Positions 52,694-62,394 are shown, counted from the stretch's first letter. The stretch is 64,000 bases of DNA from Streptomyces halstedii (GCA_000720535.1 JOAZ01000003.1:124001-188000), one strand, 5' to 3'. A program made the numbers and translations. Notes: generated by a model from the sequence alone, not told the origin.

Positions 52694-54339
52694 CCATCGA
52701 CCCCGGGGCCGACGCGCCCACCTGGCCCGCCGAGTTCGCCGAGCGCTACCGCGCGGCCGGCCACTGGCGCGGGGAGACCTTCGGCTCCGTGCTCGCCGAG
52801 CGCGCCGCCGCCCACCCGGACCGGACCGCGGTCGTGGACCCGGCGCCCGCGCGCCGGGTGTGGACCTACCAGGAGCTGGCGGAGCGCTCGGCCCGGCTGG
52901 CCGCCGGGTTCGCCGCGCGCGGCATCGCCAAGGGCGACCGGGTCGTCGTGCACCTGCCCAACGTCGGTGAGTTCGTCGAGGTGGTCTTCGCCCTCTTCCG
53001 TATCGGCGCCCTGCCGGTCTACGCGCTGCCCGCGCACCGGGAGACGGAGATCGCGTACTTCTGCTCCTTCACCGAGGCCGTCGCCTACGTGATACCCGAC
53101 CGGCACGCCGGGTTCGACCACCGCGCCCTCGCCTCGAAGGTCAAGGCGGCCACGCCCACGCTGCGGCACGTGTTCGTCGCCGGGGACCCGGGCGAGCACA
53201 CCGCGCTGTCCGACGTGCCGTGCGAGCCGGACCACCTGCCCGAGGGCCCGGCCCCGGACGACCTCGCCTTCCTCCAGCTGTCTGGCGGCACCACGGGCGT
53301 GCCCAAGCTCATCCCCCGGACGCACGACGACTACATCTACTCGCTGCGCGGCTCCGACGAGATCTGCGGAGTGGACGAGGACACCCGGTTCCTGGTCACC
53401 CTGCCGGCCGGGCACAACTTCCCGATGAGCTCGCCCGGCTGGCTGGGCACCCTGTACGCCGGTGGCACGGTGGTGCTCTGCCCCCGCCCCGATCCGGCGA
53501 CCGCCTTCCCCCTCGTGGAGGCCGAGCGCGTCACCATGACGGGCATGGTGCCGCCGCTCGCCCTGCTCTGGACCGAGGCCGCCGCCGGGACCACGGCCGA
53601 CCTCTCCAGCCTCGGCCTGGTCCTCGTCGGCGGTGCCAAGTACAGCGAGGCCGCGGCCCGCAGGCTGGAACCTGCCCTCGGCTGCCGGCTGATGCAGGTC
53701 TTCGGCATGGCCGAGGGGCTCGTCAACTACACCCGTCTGGACGACGACGAGGAGACCGTCGTCACCACACAGGGCCGCCCCATCTCACCGGACGACGAGA
53801 TCCGCGTCGTGGACGACGAGGACGACGACGTCCCCGACGGCGACTTCGGGCATCTGCTGACCCGTGGCCCGTACACCATCCGCGGCTACTGGCGGGCCCC
53901 CGAGCACAACGCCCGCTCGTTCACCGCGGACGGCTTCTACCGCACCGGCGACATCGTGCGCCGTACCCCCACCGGGCACCTCGTCGTGGAGGGCCGGGCC
54001 AAGGACCAGATCAACCGGGGCGGCGAGAAGATCGCGCCCGAGGAGATCGAGAACATCATCCTCTCCCACCCGTCCGTGCACGACGTGTCCGTGGTGGGCG
54101 TCGCCGATCCGTACCTGGGCGAACGCTCCCTCGCCTACGTCATCCTGCGGGACGGCGCCGAACCGCTGAAGCCGCCCGCCGTCAAGCGGCTGGTCCGCGA
54201 GCGCGGTGTCGCCGCCTACAAGGTCCCCGACCTCGTCGAGTTCGTGGACGCCTTCCCGCAGACGGGGATCGGCAAGGTCAGCAAGAAGGGGCTGCGCACC
54301 GACGCGACCTCCGGCCGATCCGCGACGCCCCAGCACTGA
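52690..54339 (+). CDS. dhbE: 2,3-dihydroxybenzoate-AMP ligase
   Basis: This 549-aa stand-alone adenylation enzyme has [16 protein letters not shown] (A3), and in the substrate pocket [16 protein letters not shown] carries the Asn that replaces the usual amino-acid-binding Asp, the mark of aryl-acid specific DhbE/Ent[35 protein letters not shown] and the C-terminal [11 protein letters not shown] with catalytic Lys are all present. It activates DHB and loads an aryl carrier protein, which is not encoded nearby. GTG at 52690 overlaps the dhbC stop. Confidence 0.95.
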   Translation: MTIDPGADAPTWPAEFAERYRAAGHWRGETFGSVLAERAAAHPDRTAVVDPAPARRVWTYQELAERSARLAAGFAARGIAKGDRVVVHLPNVGEFVEVVFALFRIGALPVYALPAHRETEIAYFCSFTEAVAYVIPDRHAGFDHRALASKVKAATPTLRHVFVAGDPGEHTALSDVPCEPDHLPEGPAPDDLAFLQLSGGTTGVPKLIPRTHDDYIYSLRGSDEICGVDEDTRFLVTLPAGHNFPMSSPGWLGTLYAGGTVVLCPRPDPATAFPLVEAERVTMTGMVPPLALLWTEAAAGTTADLSSLGLVLVGGAKYSEAAARRLEPALGCRLMQVFGMAEGLVNYTRLDDDEETVVTTQGRPISPDDEIRVVDDEDDDVPDGDFGHLLTRGPYTIRGYWRAPEHNARSFTADGFYRTGDIVRRTPTGHLVVEGRAKDQINRGGEKIAPEEIENIILSHPSVHDVSVVGVADPYLGERSLAYVILRDGAEPLKPPAVKRLVRERGVAAYKVPDLVEFVDAFPQTGIGKVSKKGLRTDATSGRSATPQH

Positions 54340-54376
54340 TCCCCGTCCCGCGCGGCACCGAAAGGCCCTCCCTCCC

Positions 54377-55009
54377 ATGGCACTTCCCGCCATCGCTCCC
54401 TACGCCCTGCCGGCCCCGGCCGAACTGCCCGTGAACCGCGTCGACTGGGCCGTGGACCCGGCTCGCGCCGTACTGCTCGTCCACGACCTCCAGAACCACT
54501 TCCTCAGCGCCTACCCGGCCGGTGAGCAGCCGCTGACCGGGATGCTCGACAACACCGCCCGCGCCGTCGAGCGGTGCCGCCGGGCCGGTGTCCCGGTGGT
54601 CTACTCGACGCAGAAGGGCGGTCAGACACCCGAGGAACGCGGGCTCCAGCTCGACTTCTGGGGCCCCGGAGCGGCGGACACGCCCGAGGCTCTGGCCGTT
54701 CCGGCGGTGGTCGCCCCCGAGGACGGCGACATCGTCCTGACCAAGTGGAAGTACAGCGCCTTCGTGCGCACCCGGCTGGCGGACGTCCTCGCCGAGTCGG
54801 GCCGCGACCAGCTGGTGGTCACGGGGGTCTACGCGCACATAGGCGTCCTGATGAGCGCCTGCGACGCCTGGATGCGGGACATCCAGGCGTTCGTCGTGGC
54901 CGACGCCGTGGCCGACTTCTCCCGCGAGGACCACGACATGGCCCTGCGGTACGCCGCCGGCCGCTGCGCCCGGGTGCTCACCACCGACGCGCTGCTGAAG
55001 GAGATCTGA
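54377..55009 (+). CDS. dhbB: Isochorismatase without an aryl carrier domain
   Basis: This 210-aa enzyme has VLLVHDLQNHFLSAY (catalytic Asp), the KWKYSAF loop with the catalytic Lys, and VVTGVYAHIGVLMSACDAWM. It hydrolyses the vinyl ether of isochorismate to give 2,3-dihydro-DHB and pyruvate. EntB and Bacillus DhbB are about 285-310 aa because a carrier domain with a phosphopantetheine Ser follows; here the protein stops after the hydrolase domain (LTTDALLKEI). No carrier protein appears elsewhere in the window. Confidence 0.93.
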   Translation: MALPAIAPYALPAPAELPVNRVDWAVDPARAVLLVHDLQNHFLSAYPAGEQPLTGMLDNTARAVERCRRAGVPVVYSTQKGGQTPEERGLQLDFWGPGAADTPEALAVPAVVAPEDGDIVLTKWKYSAFVRTRLADVLAESGRDQLVVTGVYAHIGVLMSACDAWMRDIQAFVVADAVADFSREDHDMALRYAAGRCARVLTTDALLKEI

Positions 55010-55014
55010 CCGCC

Positions 55015-55095
55015 ATGGCGCCCAGCGACCTCACCGGTCCGGCCGGGCCGCCCGCCGCCCGGAGCGGGCCCGCACGTCCGGGAGCGGTCTCATGA
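55015..55095 (+). CDS. 26-aa ORF bridging dhbB and the NRPS gene
   Basis: ATG at 55015 encodes MAPSDLTGPAGPPAARSGPA and six further residues. It begins six bases after the dhbB stop and its stop overlaps the NRPS ATG as ATGA. It may be a translational bridge or the remains of a lost aryl carrier gene. No motif is visible, so confidence is low. Confidence 0.3.
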   Translation: MAPSDLTGPAGPPAARSGPARPGAVS

Positions 55096-57821
55096 CGGCC
55101 CTGCTCACCGACCGCTCCGGCCGCTCCGGCCGCGGTCAGGTGACGCTTCCGCTGACCGCCGCCCAGGCGGGCGTGTGGCACGCCCAGAGCCTCGATCCGC
55201 TCAGCCCGGCGCAGAACACGGCCGAGTACCTGGAGATCGACGGCCCCCTGGACCCCGAGGTGTTCGCCGAGGCGCTGCGGCGCGTCACCGCCGAGACCGA
55301 CGCGCTGCGGGTGCGCGTCGAGAGCGGCGAGGCGGGCCCCCGCCAGTATCTGTCCGCCGCCGTGGAGCCGGGGCCCATCGTCCGCGATCTGCGGGACGCG
55401 CCGCGTCCGGACCGGCGGGCCGAGGAGTGGATGCGCGCCGACCTGGCCGAGCCGTTCGACCTGGCGGCCGGTCCGCTGTTCCGCCACGCCCTGCTGCGCG
55501 TCGGCGAGGCCCGGTGGCTGTGGTACGTGCGCGTCCACCACCTGCTCATGGACGGGTTCGGCCACACCCTGCTGGCGCGGCGTACCGCCGAGGTCTACAC
55601 GGCGCTCGCGCGCGGCGCGGTCCCCGGCCCCCGTACCTTCGGCTCCCTCGCCGACGTGGTGGCGGAGGACGCGGCCTACCGCTCCTCCGGCGCCTTCGAG
55701 GCGGACCGGGCCTACTGGAGCGAGACGTTCGGGGACCGGCCCGACGTACCGCGGCTGGCGGGTCGGGGCACGCCGGCGTCCCGGACGTTCCTGCGGCGCA
55801 CCAGCCAGCTGGACGCGCCCGCCGCCCAGGGCCTACGGGAGCTCGCCGGCCGGTCCCGCGCCACCTGGCCGGACGTACTGATCGCCGCGCAGGCCCTGTA
55901 CACCTCGCGGGCGACCGGACGCCGTGAGGTGGTGCTCGGGCTGCCCATGACGGGGCGTCCGGGTTCGGTCCCGCCGCGGGTGCCCGGCCTGGTGATGAAC
56001 GTGCTGCCGCTGCGGCTGACCGTCCGTCCCGAGCGGACCTTCGCCGAGCTGGTGGGACAGGTGGTGCGGGGCGTCCGCGAGGTCCGCCGCCACCAGCGCT
56101 ACCGCTACGAGGACATCCGCCGTGACCTGCGGCTGCTCGGTGAGGGCCGGGGCCTGCTCGGTCCGCTCGTCAACGTCGTGCCCTTCGACTACGCACTGGA
56201 CTTCGCGGGGGCCCCGGTCCGCGCCGGGAACCTGTCCACGGGCCCGGTCGAGGACCTGACGGTGAACATCTACGACCGGGGCGACGGCCGCGGTCTGCGC
56301 GTCGACCACGACGGCAACCCCGCCCTGTACGACGCGGCCGGGCTCGCCGCCCACCACGAGCGGTTCCTCGACCTGGTGGAGCGCCTGATCCACGCGGACC
56401 CGTATACCCCGACCGCGGCGCAGACCGTCGCGAGCCAGGCCGAACTCGCGGTGCTCACAAAGGAGTTCGACGCCACGGATCGCGCACTGCCGCCGACGAC
56501 GCTGATCGGCCCGATCGAGGCGCGCGCCGCGCGCACCCCCGGCGCGACCGCCCTGATCCAGGGTCGGACCGCCCTCAGCTACGGGGAACTCAACACCCGG
56601 GCCAACCGGCTGGCACGCCATCTGCGGACCCTGGGCGCGCGGCCCGGTGCGGTGGTGGCGGTGGCGGTACCGCGCTCGGTGGACCTGGTCGTCTCCCTGC
56701 TCGCCGTGCTGAAGTCGGGGGCCGCTTTTCTGCCGCTGGACCCGGAGGACCCGGAACCGCGGCTCGCCACGCCGCTCGGGGACGCGGGACCGGTGTGCGC
56801 GATCACCGACCGGGCGGGGCGGCTGCCCGGGACCACCGGGACGCCGCTGGTGGTCCTGGCCGGTCTGGACGTCTCCGGCCATCTGTGGTCCGACCCGGCG
56901 CGCCCCCTGACCCCGGCCCATCCGGCGTACGTCGTCCGTACCTCCGGCTCCACGGGGCACCCCGAGTGGGTCGTCGTGTCGCACAGGGCGGTCGACAACC
57001 GGCTGCGCTGGATGCAGGACGCGTACGGCCTGACCGCCGAGGACCGGGTGCTCCAGCGGACCCCGACACCCTTCGACGCGTCCCTCTGGGAACTCTTCTG
57101 GCCGCTGCGCCAGGGGGCGGCGCTGGTCCTGGCGGATGCGGAGGCGCACGGGGGCCCGGCCGGGCTGATCCGCGAACAGGCCGTCACCACCTGCCACTTC
57201 ACGCCCCCGACGCTCCGGACGTTCCTGGCGGAGGCGGGCCCGGAGCCGTGCCCGGCCCTGCGTCAGGTGTTCTGCGGCGGTGAGGCGCCACCCCGCGAGA
57301 CGGCCGCCGCCTTCCACCGGGCGCTGCCCGGAGTCGCGCTGCACCACCTCCACGGGCCCGCCGAGGCGGCCGTGGACGTGACGTACCACGCGCACGGGGC
57401 GGACGGCACCGGGCCGGTCCCCGACGGCCGCGCGGTGTGGAACACCCGGCTCTACGTGCTGGACGAGGCACTCCAGCTCTGCCCGCCGGGCGTACCCGGT
57501 GAGCTGTACGTGGCGGGCCACCGGCTGGCCGACGGATACCTGGGCCGTACGGGACCGACCGCCGAACGATTCGTCGCCGACCCGTTCGGGCCGCCGGGCG
57601 GCCGGATGTACCGCACGGGCGACCGCGCGCGCCGGACCGCTGACGGTGAGGTCGTCCGTGTCGGGCGCGCCGACGACCAGGACGGGTCAGAAGGCGGGCG
57701 CGCCGACGACCAGGGCAGGCCAGGAGACGGGCGCGCCGACGACCAGGCCGGGCCACGAGGCGGGCGGGGCGAACCCGGTCGGGCCGAGGCGGCGTCCGGG
57801 ACCGGGGCGGGCGGGAGCTGA
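55092..57821 (+). pseudogene. dhbF: DhbF-like NRPS, truncated inside its first adenylation domain
   Basis: 909 aa. A C domain (about 15-445, HHLLMDG at 149-155 intact) is followed by an A domain (about 470-867) with altered core motifs. A3 reads TSGSTGHPEW (617-626), with Lys-Gly replaced by Glu-Trp. A5 reads HGPAEAAVD (754-762) instead of YGPTE. A7 YRTGD (840-844) is present. After A8 begins (GRADDQ, 858-863) the protein runs into three 11-residue repeats and a Gly/Ala tail, so A8-A10 with its catalytic Lys, any PCP, further modules and TE are missing. Bacillus DhbF is C-A-PCP-C-A-PCP-TE. It cannot activate an amino acid as encoded. A condensation-only role is conceivable but less likely than decay. 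An assembly error must be excluded. Confidence 0.75.
57663..57761 (+). repeat. Three 33-bp tandem repeats at the break of the NRPS gene
   Basis: Units at 57663, 57696 and 57729 each begin GGGCGCGCCGACGACCAG, encoding GRADDQ, the start of adenylation core A8, followed by a Gly-rich 15-base part. The normal sequence after GRADDQ (VKIRG) is gone. The repeat is consistent with slippage or recombination between A8 cores of NRPS modules. Confidence 0.85.
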
Positions 57822-57850
57822 GCCCCGGCCCCTCGCCGGGGTGCCGGGGC
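57822..57850 (+). terminator. Hairpin at the end of the dhb operon
   Basis: GCCCCGGC (57822-57829) pairs with GCCGGGGC (57843-57850), and an inner stem shares the Cs and Gs around TCGCC. It begins at the first base after the truncated NRPS stop, consistent with operon termination. Confidence 0.6.
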
Positions 57851-57888
57851 CCGGCCCGGACCTCGCCGGTCCCGGACGTACCACGCCC

Positions 57889-58539
57889 TCAGCCCGGGGT
57901 GTCCGGCCCGGCGGCCCGCGCACCGGTCCCGGCCCCGGTGCCGTCGCCGGAGCCCGCGCGCCTGCGCCGGGAGTGGCGGGCCACCCGGGCCCGGTTGCCG
58001 CAGGAGGGCTTGCACCATTCCTGCCGTCCGTGGCTCCGGACGAAGTAGCGCACGCAGCGAGGGGCGCCGCAGGCCCGCAGCCGCTCGCGTCCGGGACCGG
58101 TGAGGAAGTCCACGGACGCGCGGGCCAGCGCCGCGAGGAGCCGGACCGCCGGGTCGTCCTCCGCCGAGGACCAGCCGGCCGTGGGAACCTCGCCGGGCGG
58201 CCAGGACAGCAGAGGGACGACGGGTTCCCGGGCGGCGTACGCGTTCAGCAGGGCCACCGCCCGACCGGGCGCCGCCGGGCCCGCCTCCGCCGGGCGGGAG
58301 GGCGGGGCACCGACCGTATGGGCGAACAACGCCCTGACCGCGTCCCGCAGTTCGGCCAACTGCCGGCGGAACGCTTCGTCGGCCACGACCGGCCCGGCCG
58401 GGACACGGCCGTCCAGGAGCTCCGCCCGGTCCCGGATCCAGCGGTCCGTCCCGTACGTGGTGGCCAGATCGTCGGCGACCCCGCCGCTCCCGTCGTGGCG
58501 GATCGTGTTCACCAGCTCCACGGCCGGCCAGCGCTCCAC
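57889..58539 (-). CDS. CGNR zinc-finger (ABATE-type) regulator
   Basis: This 216-aa protein has an N-terminal ABATE-like helical domain (ERWPAVELVNTIRHDGSGGV near the start). The C-terminal zinc finger has CGAPRCVRYFV, then WCKPSCGNRARVARH: two Cys pairs and the CGNR signature that touches DNA. GTG at 58539 is the only sensible start. It is divergent from the metallophosphoesterase gene, and a perfect inverted repeat lies between them, so it probably regulates that gene and itself. The signal is unknown. Confidence 0.9.
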   Translation of the reverse strand: MERWPAVELVNTIRHDGSGGVADDLATTYGTDRWIRDRAELLDGRVPAGPVVADEAFRRQLAELRDAVRALFAHTVGAPPSRPAEAGPAAPGRAVALLNAYAAREPVVPLLSWPPGEVPTAGWSSAEDDPAVRLLAALARASVDFLTGPGRERLRACGAPRCVRYFVRSHGRQEWCKPSCGNRARVARHSRRRRAGSGDGTGAGTGARAAGPDTPG

Positions 58540-58606
58540 CCGGCACCCCCTTCCGCGACCCCTGCGGTCACACCCTTGCCCACGTCGTGGCGCACACTCT
58601 AGGCTC

Positions 58607-58635
58607 CTAACGGTAAACAGGGAACTTACCGTTAG
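58607..58635. promoter_or_regulatory. Perfect operator between the CGNR and phosphoesterase genes
   Basis: CTAACGGTAA (58607-58616) and TTACCGTTAG (58626-58635) are perfect 10-bp arms with a 9-base spacer (ACAGGGAAC). It lies 68 bases before the CGNR start and 51 before the phosphoesterase start, inside the divergent promoter region. Confidence 0.75.
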
Positions 58636-58685
58636 CGGCCGGAGCCGTCCCCACGACGTCCTCCGAGCCCGGAGGGGGACGGAAC

Positions 58686-59429
58686 ATGACGCTGCTACTG
58701 GCTCAGATCAGCGACCTGCACCTGGACGGCGGTGAGCGGGCCACCCGCCGCGCCGCCCGGGTGATGGACTACCTACGGGCCCTGCCCAGGCCGGTGGACG
58801 CGGTCCTCGTCACCGGGGACATCGCCGACCACGGCGCGGAGGCGGAGTACGAGGAGGCGGCACGCCTGCTGGTCGCGCCCTTCCCGGTGCTGACCTGCCC
58901 GGGAAACCACGACGCGCGGCCCGCGTACCGCAAGGCCCTGCTCGGCGAACCGGCCGGGGCCGACGCCGTCAACCAGGTCCACCACATCGCCGGCACGGCC
59001 CTGCTGATGTGCGACTCGACCGTCCCCGGGCGCGACGAGGGCCGTCTCGACGACGCCACCCTGGCCTGGATCGACGCCACCCTCACCGGACTGCCGCGTG
59101 ACACACGGGCCCTGATCGCCTTCCACCAGCCGCCGGTCGCGGTGCACCACCCCCTGCCCGACTCGGCGATGCTCGAACAGCCGGAGGGGCTGGCCGCGCT
59201 GCTGGAGGCGCATCCGCGGGTCGTGGCGGTGCTGACCGGGCACGCCCACACGGCCGCCTCCTCGACCTTCGCGGGCCGCCCCCTCGTCGTGGCCCCGGCC
59301 GTCACCTGGACCCTGCGCATGCCGTGGGAGGGTGACGCCCCGGCCGACCGCGACCAGCCGCCCGGGATCGCCTTCCACGTCCTGGACGACACCGGGCGCC
59401 TGACGACGCATTACCGCGTCGTGCTCTGA
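58686..59429 (+). CDS. Calcineurin-like metallophosphoesterase (Icc/CpdA type)
   Basis: This 247-aa protein has the di-metal motifs in order: QISDLHLDG, VTGDIADHG, CPGNHDARP, AFHQPPVA and LTGHAHTAA. These define the CpdA/Icc class, members of which split cyclic AMP or other phosphodiesters. ATG at 58686 follows GGGGGACGGAAC. Separated from the CGNR regulator by a perfect palindrome, it is probably its target. The real substrate cannot be read from sequence. Confidence 0.92.
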   Translation: MTLLLAQISDLHLDGGERATRRAARVMDYLRALPRPVDAVLVTGDIADHGAEAEYEEAARLLVAPFPVLTCPGNHDARPAYRKALLGEPAGADAVNQVHHIAGTALLMCDSTVPGRDEGRLDDATLAWIDATLTGLPRDTRALIAFHQPPVAVHHPLPDSAMLEQPEGLAALLEAHPRVVAVLTGHAHTAASSTFAGRPLVVAPAVTWTLRMPWEGDAPADRDQPPGIAFHVLDDTGRLTTHYRVVL

Positions 59430-59478
59430 GCGGGAGGCGGACGGCCCCGGCCCGCGCGGCGCGGAGCGGGGGCGGCTG

Positions 59479-59533
59479 CCGGTGCGCGGTGCACGACCCG
59501 GTCCGCACCGCCGGGTCGTGCACCGCGCACCGG
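59479..59533. terminator. Bidirectional terminator, perfect 23-bp stem
   Basis: Arms 59479-59501 and 59511-59533 are perfect complements around a 9-base loop. They lie between the convergent phosphoesterase (ends 59429) and Ldh2-type (ends 59539) genes. It is the longest perfect stem in the window. Confidence 0.8.
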
Positions 59534-59538
59534 GTCCG

Positions 59539-60621
59539 TCAGCCCGCGCCCCCGAGGGGGCGGGGCGGCTCGACGCCGAACTCCTCGGCCTTCGCCAGGA
59601 GTTCGCGCCACACCTTCGGGGCCACCGGCACCCCCGTACGACCACGCTCCGCCGACAGCGCGGCGGAGCGCTCACCCGGGTAGAACACCCCGGTGGCGCC
59701 GTCCGCCGCCGGCAGGCCCTTGAGCGTGCCCAGGGTGGTGTCCACCGCCTCGGTGAACGCGCCGGGGTCCCCGAAGGCGGCCGGGTCCACCGCGATCAGC
59801 AGGGCGTTCTGGCGGTGCTCGCGCCCCCGCGGGTCGTCCGAGTGGAACGACGAGAAGATGGGCGCCCCGACCAGCACGCTGGTGAGCAGCTCGAAGGCGA
59901 GCGACATCCCCGAGCCCTTGACGCCGCCGAGCGGCAGCGGCATGACGGCCTGGTCCGGGTCGGTCGTCGGCGTACCGTCCGCGGTGGCCGCGGCCCCCTC
60001 CGGCAAGGGGGTGCCGTTCGCCTTCGCCTGGCGGATCCTGCCCAGCGCGATGGTGGCGGTCGCCATGTCCAGGAGCAGGGGGGCGCGGCTGTCGGCGGGG
60101 ACCGCGACGGCCAGCGGGCTGGTCGCCACGGCCGCGCCCTTCACCCCGGTATAGCCCATGTTGGGCATACCGGAGACGAAACCGAGGCCGATCAGGCCTT
60201 GTTCGGCGATCCGGGACACGTAGTACCCGATGGCACCGGTGTGGACGGTGCGGCGCACGCCGACCGTGGCGATGCCGTAGGTCCTGGCCCGGTCCACCGC
60301 TTCACGGGCCGCCCGGGTCAGAGCCACCGGGCCGGGCGCCCGGTCGGCGTCGAGCACGGCGGCCGCCGGTGTGGTGGACTCGACGGTGATCCGGGGCCGG
60401 GCGTTCGCCACGCCCTTGGCCAGCAGCTCCAGGTAGGCGGGGACGCGGGCGGTGCCGTGCGAGTCGACCCCGCGCTGGGCGGCCCAGACGAACACGTCCG
60501 CCGTGGTGCGGGCGTCCTCGGGGGTCAGGCCGCCTTTTTCGAGGAGTGCGGCGGCGAAGGCCGTCAGGTCCTCGGCGGCGACCAGGGTCTTGCCCGGCTT
60601 GGGGGCAGGGGTGTCGGTCAT
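59539..60621 (-). CDS. Ldh2/ComC-type malate/lactate dehydrogenase family oxidoreductase
   Basis: This 360-aa protein has the family pattern RGVDSHGTARVPAYLELL (catalytic His in DSHG), VRRTVHTGAIGYYVSRIAEQG and LPLGGVKGSGMSLAFELL. Members oxidise 2-hydroxyacids such as malate, ureidoglycolate or sulfolactate with NAD(P) and are unrelated to classical lactate dehydrogenase. It is the third gene of a minus-strand set after the amidohydrolase and ThDP enzyme (20-base gap), so it probably supplies or uses the 2-oxoacid handled by the ThDP enzyme. Confidence 0.9.
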   Translation of the reverse strand: MTDTPAPKPGKTLVAAEDLTAFAAALLEKGGLTPEDARTTADVFVWAAQRGVDSHGTARVPAYLELLAKGVANARPRITVESTTPAAAVLDADRAPGPVALTRAAREAVDRARTYGIATVGVRRTVHTGAIGYYVSRIAEQGLIGLGFVSGMPNMGYTGVKGAAVATSPLAVAVPADSRAPLLLDMATATIALGRIRQAKANGTPLPEGAAATADGTPTTDPDQAVMPLPLGGVKGSGMSLAFELLTSVLVGAPIFSSFHSDDPRGREHRQNALLIAVDPAAFGDPGAFTEAVDTTLGTLKGLPAADGATGVFYPGERSAALSAERGRTGVPVAPKVWRELLAKAEEFGVEPPRPLGGAG

Positions 60622-60641
60622 GGTTGGCTGGTGTCTCCTGT

Positions 60642-62381
60642 TCAGCGGGTGACGAGGACGTCGACGACGGCGGTGGTGCCGTCCGCCACCGCCTTGAGCG
60701 CGCGCTCCAGGGCCGGGGCGAGCGCGTCGGCCGTGTCGACGGTCTCGGTGTGCATCCCGAACGGCTCCGCGAAGGCCGCGAGCCGGGGCAGCCGGTGCAG
60801 GTCGGTGCCGAGCCATTCGCCCGTCCCGGCGGCCGCCCCGTCGGGGTAGAACCTGCGGTGGTTCAGGTTCATCGACTTGTAGACGCGGTTGTTGAAGACC
60901 ACGATCAGCACGGGCAGGTCGTACGTCCTGGCGGCGTCGTACGACGGGATCACCGGGTTGTAGGTGAAGGCCCCGTCGCCGACGGTGAAGACCACCGGGC
61001 GGTCGGGCGCGGCGAGTTTGGCGCCGAGCGCGACCGCGATGCCCTGCCCGAGCCCGCCCTGCACGTAGAAGTACGAGTCGGGGCGGGAGGTCTTCAGGTG
61101 GCGCTTGACGACCCGGCTGTGAGTGATGGTCTCGTCGACGACGAGCGCGTCCGTGCCGTCGAGCAGCCGCCGCAGGGTCGCGGCGACCAGGACCGGGTCG
61201 GTCCCCCCGGTCCCCTCGGGCCGGTCCGTCCGGGCCCCGGCCTCTTCCGCCTCGGTCTCCGCCAGGGCGATGGCGCTCTGCTCGGCGGCGTGCCGCTCCT
61301 TCTGGGCGTTCCGGCGCCGGGTCACGGCCGCCGGGTCGAGGTCCTTGGCCCGCTTGGCGAGCTGGCGCAGGGAGTTGGCGACATCGCCTTCCAGGTACCG
61401 GTCCGCGAACAGCACCTGGTAGACGATGTGCGGTCGCTGCGGCACCTCGTCGATGACGACGATCGTCGCCTTGGCGGGGCGGCGGCTCGGCGGGTAGAAG
61501 GGGACGCGGCAGTTGACCAGGAGGATCAGGTCCGCCTCGTCCATCCAGGGACCGATGTCGCCGCCGGCGTGCAGCGGATGGGTACGCGGGAAGTTGCCGC
61601 AGACCGCGGAGTCGGGTTCGACGACCGGGATGTCCCATGCCTCGGCGAAGGCGACGAGTGCCTCGAAGCCCCCGGCCTCGCGGCCGGCCGTCTCGGTGAC
61701 GATCACCGGGTTCTCCGCCTCGCGGATCAACTGGGCTACCTGATCGGCCTCTTCGGGCGAGCTGTGTGTGGAGCCGGGTGCCACGACCGGCTTGGCCTCG
61801 CGGCCGTCCCAGTCCTCCAGGAGGATCTCCAGGGGGACGTTGAGGTACGCGGGGCCCGCCGGTGCCCGCCAGGCCAGCTCGGCGGACCTGGTGATCATGG
61901 TGGGCAGGGTGTGGACGCTGGCCGCCTCGTTGGACCACTTGGTGAACGGCCGGGCGACGCCGTGCGGGCCGCCCACCACGGAGAGGTTGCGGTACCACTG
62001 GCCGCCCGGGTCCTGGCCGGGGCCGTCGCCGTAGGTGCTGGACTCCGAGGAGGCGACCACCATGGGGACGCCGGCGAGCAGCGCCCCGTGGACGGCCATC
62101 GAGCCCTGGAGCAGTCCGGGCGCCGCGTGCAGGAGGACGCCCTGCGGGCGGCGGGTGACCAGGCCGTAGCCGGTGGCCATGCCGACCGCGACGGTCTCGT
62201 GGGTGAGGTCGAGGTAGGCGGGGGCCGGGTCGCCGTCGCGGTGGCGCCTGGCCAGGGACTCCCACACCGGGGCCCATTCGGACCCCGACGAGCAGAAGAG
62301 GTAGTCGGCGCCGACGGCGGTGAAGGCGGAGACGAAGGCTTCCCCGCCGTCGGCGCCCGGTGTGTTCGCGCTGTCCTTCAT
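60642..62381 (-). CDS. Thiamine-diphosphate-dependent decarboxylase/synthase-like enzyme
   Basis: This 579-aa three-domain ThDP enzyme (pyruvate oxidase/acetolactate synthase fold) has LTHETVAVGMATGYG with the conserved Glu near residue 60, and the cofactor motif VGDGAFTYNP to VFNN (about 488-515). The N-terminal part resembles acetolactate-synthase-like proteins of catabolic operons rather than IlvB, and there is no small-subunit gene. It probably decarboxylates a 2-oxoacid. The gene lies 13 bases after the amidohydrolase and 20 before the Ldh2-type gene. The substrate is unknown. Confidence 0.88.
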   Translation of the reverse strand: MKDSANTPGADGGEAFVSAFTAVGADYLFCSSGSEWAPVWESLARRHRDGDPAPAYLDLTHETVAVGMATGYGLVTRRPQGVLLHAAPGLLQGSMAVHGALLAGVPMVVASSESSTYGDGPGQDPGGQWYRNLSVVGGPHGVARPFTKWSNEAASVHTLPTMITRSAELAWRAPAGPAYLNVPLEILLEDWDGREAKPVVAPGSTHSSPEEADQVAQLIREAENPVIVTETAGREAGGFEALVAFAEAWDIPVVEPDSAVCGNFPRTHPLHAGGDIGPWMDEADLILLVNCRVPFYPPSRRPAKATIVVIDEVPQRPHIVYQVLFADRYLEGDVANSLRQLAKRAKDLDPAAVTRRRNAQKERHAAEQSAIALAETEAEEAGARTDRPEGTGGTDPVLVAATLRRLLDGTDALVVDETITHSRVVKRHLKTSRPDSYFYVQGGLGQGIAVALGAKLAAPDRPVVFTVGDGAFTYNPVIPSYDAARTYDLPVLIVVFNNRVYKSMNLNHRRFYPDGAAAGTGEWLGTDLHRLPRLAAFAEPFGMHTETVDTADALAPALERALKAVADGTTAVVDVLVTR

Positions 62382-62394
62382 CTCAGGTGTGTCC

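Noticed and set aside
55092-57821. Predicting the amino acid of the truncated NRPS A domain
   Set aside because: Core motifs are altered and the part with the last pocket residue is missing, so a specificity call would not be sound.
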